Shown here piece after piece: positions 12,273 through 12,743 of a stretch of DNA of 12,743 nucleotides. How positions within the stretch are numbered: the stretch's first letter is position 1; each line of letters opens with the position of its first letter. Origin of the DNA: JBKPCD01 sp046727175 (GTDB lineage Bacteria > Acidobacteriota > Vicinamibacteria > Vicinamibacterales > 2-12-FULL-66-21); NCBI GenBank assembly GCA_046727175.1, contig JBKPCD010000068.1:1-12743 (forward strand). The letters are read 5' to 3'. The notes beneath the pieces were generated by a model. That model was not told the origin of the DNA and did not search any database. It was given only the letters and a program-made list of their open reading frames with translations. A program made the translations under genes and the position numbers.

Positions 12273-12743
12273 TCAACGTTTCTTCGTACCTTTCGATTCT
12301 TGCACGGCGTGCTCGCGGTAAGCTTTGACGACGTCATTGGGTATAAAGGCGTACTTCAGAATCTCGTCCAGCAACTCGGCCTTCAGAAAAAGCGGCGAAT
12401 TGACAGCCGTAAAGCCTCCACGAACCGTGATTGTGCGACGACCGCGCCCAAAGTACCCGTTGTGCCACAAGAGTGGTTCGCGCGCAGGGTTTTCACGGTT
12501 CTGCAGAATCTTCTCAAGGTGACCGCCGATGATCCGTACGCGCGGAGCCCACTTTCCGTCGACAAGCCTCGCAGACGTCGCGCATGGATCGAGCGTACAG
12601 AAGCGGCGGAGCTCCCAAACGACTTGGTCGAGGGAGACAATCCAGTGCCAGTTCACCCACAGTGACGTTTCCATGTAGCGGTAACGTCCCATGCGGTCGA
12701 TTCGCGCGATGAACTTCTGGGTGCGTTCAGCCAGATTCAAGTC
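12273..12743 (-). CDS. Conserved protein of unknown function, partial (N-terminus outside the window)
   Basis: The minus-strand frame enters from the right edge (first visible codons GAC TTG AAT CTG, DLNLAERTQKF) and ends with TGA at 12275-12273, leaving 156 visible residues. A TTG at the second codon could be read as a start, but with no ribosome-binding site visible before the edge the gene most probably continues beyond it. The sequence is strongly patterned and rich in Trp and Arg: YRYMETSLWVNWHWIVSLDQ, then VVWELRRFCTLDPCATSARL, RVRIIGGHLEKIL, WHNGYFGRGRRTITVRGGFT, then FLKAELLDEILKYAFIP, with a Lys-rich tail ESKGTKKR. It has no transmembrane segment and no motif I recognise. I cannot assign a family; the aromatic and glycine-rich blocks suggest a real, conserved globular protein. 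Confidence 0.75.
   Translation of the reverse strand, partial: DLNLAERTQKFIARIDRMGRYRYMETSLWVNWHWIVSLDQVVWELRRFCTLDPCATSARLVDGKWAPRVRIIGGHLEKILQNRENPAREPLLWHNGYFGRGRRTITVRGGFTAVNSPLFLKAELLDEILKYAFIPNDVVKAYREHAVQESKGTKKR

Noticed and set aside
12056..12337. N-terminal extension of PurN (start at 12337)
   Set aside because: The extra 94 residues have no similarity to the family and the family N-terminus begins at ATG 12055.
1..12743. CRISPR array, tRNA or rRNA genes, complete insertion sequence
   Set aside because: No spaced direct repeats, no cloverleaf-like sequence, and no transposase or paired terminal inverted repeats were seen.

Overview
The window is a high-GC bacterial chromosome segment, most likely from a soil Acidobacteriota (the mix of genes resembles Vicinamibacteria-type genomes). 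This rests on a serine/threonine kinase with TolB-like and TPR domains beside an ECF sigma factor of the Sig-70_X6 type, a HAF-repeat exported protein, an ankyrin-repeat protein with a GFxSWPKLK N-terminal module, and several 'orphan' conserved proteins. The taxonomic call is an inference; there is no rRNA or tRNA in the window and no CRISPR array.

Left part (1-3025): a partial lipoprotein gene runs off the left edge on the minus strand. It abuts a fossil of an ECF sigma factor with a cysteine-rich tail. Next come two divergent regulator/target pairs. The first is a TetR-type repressor (+) opposite a DUF1772-like four-helix membrane protein (-), with palindromes in the 67-bp gap. The second is a MerR-type regulator (+) opposite an exported cupin (-). 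The gap of the second pair holds a perfect 9+4+9 dyad inside a 19-bp promoter spacer, the hallmark of a MerR-controlled promoter, and this promoter reads toward the cupin gene.

Middle part (3026-8140): a gene graveyard (the C-terminus of a DinB-family protein and a probable methyltransferase tail, head to head) is followed by a HAF-repeat exported protein with a Met/Cys-rich segment. Divergent from it is a two-gene operon: an 860-aa transmembrane Ser/Thr kinase and, 3 nt later, an ECF sigma factor. No anti-sigma gene is visible next to them, so a kinase-to-sigma phospho-relay is the natural hypothesis.

Right part (8141-12743): two further broken genes follow, a SAM-methyltransferase with a single frameshift and no N-terminus, and a coiled-coil exported protein with two shifts. 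Then come an intact ankyrin-repeat protein, a PD40/TolB-type fragment, a frameshifted and truncated copy of a conserved protein of unknown function, intact purN (GAR transformylase, minus strand), and a partial conserved unknown protein leaving the right edge.

Overall the window mixes intact regulatory modules with about seven fossils. The breaks lie only in dispensable-looking genes, while purN, the kinase, the sigma factor and the regulators are clean. This favours real gene decay over random sequencing indels, although raw reads would be needed to prove it. I found no clear new defence or biosynthetic system; the best leads are the kinase/sigma pair and the two divergent regulator/target modules.
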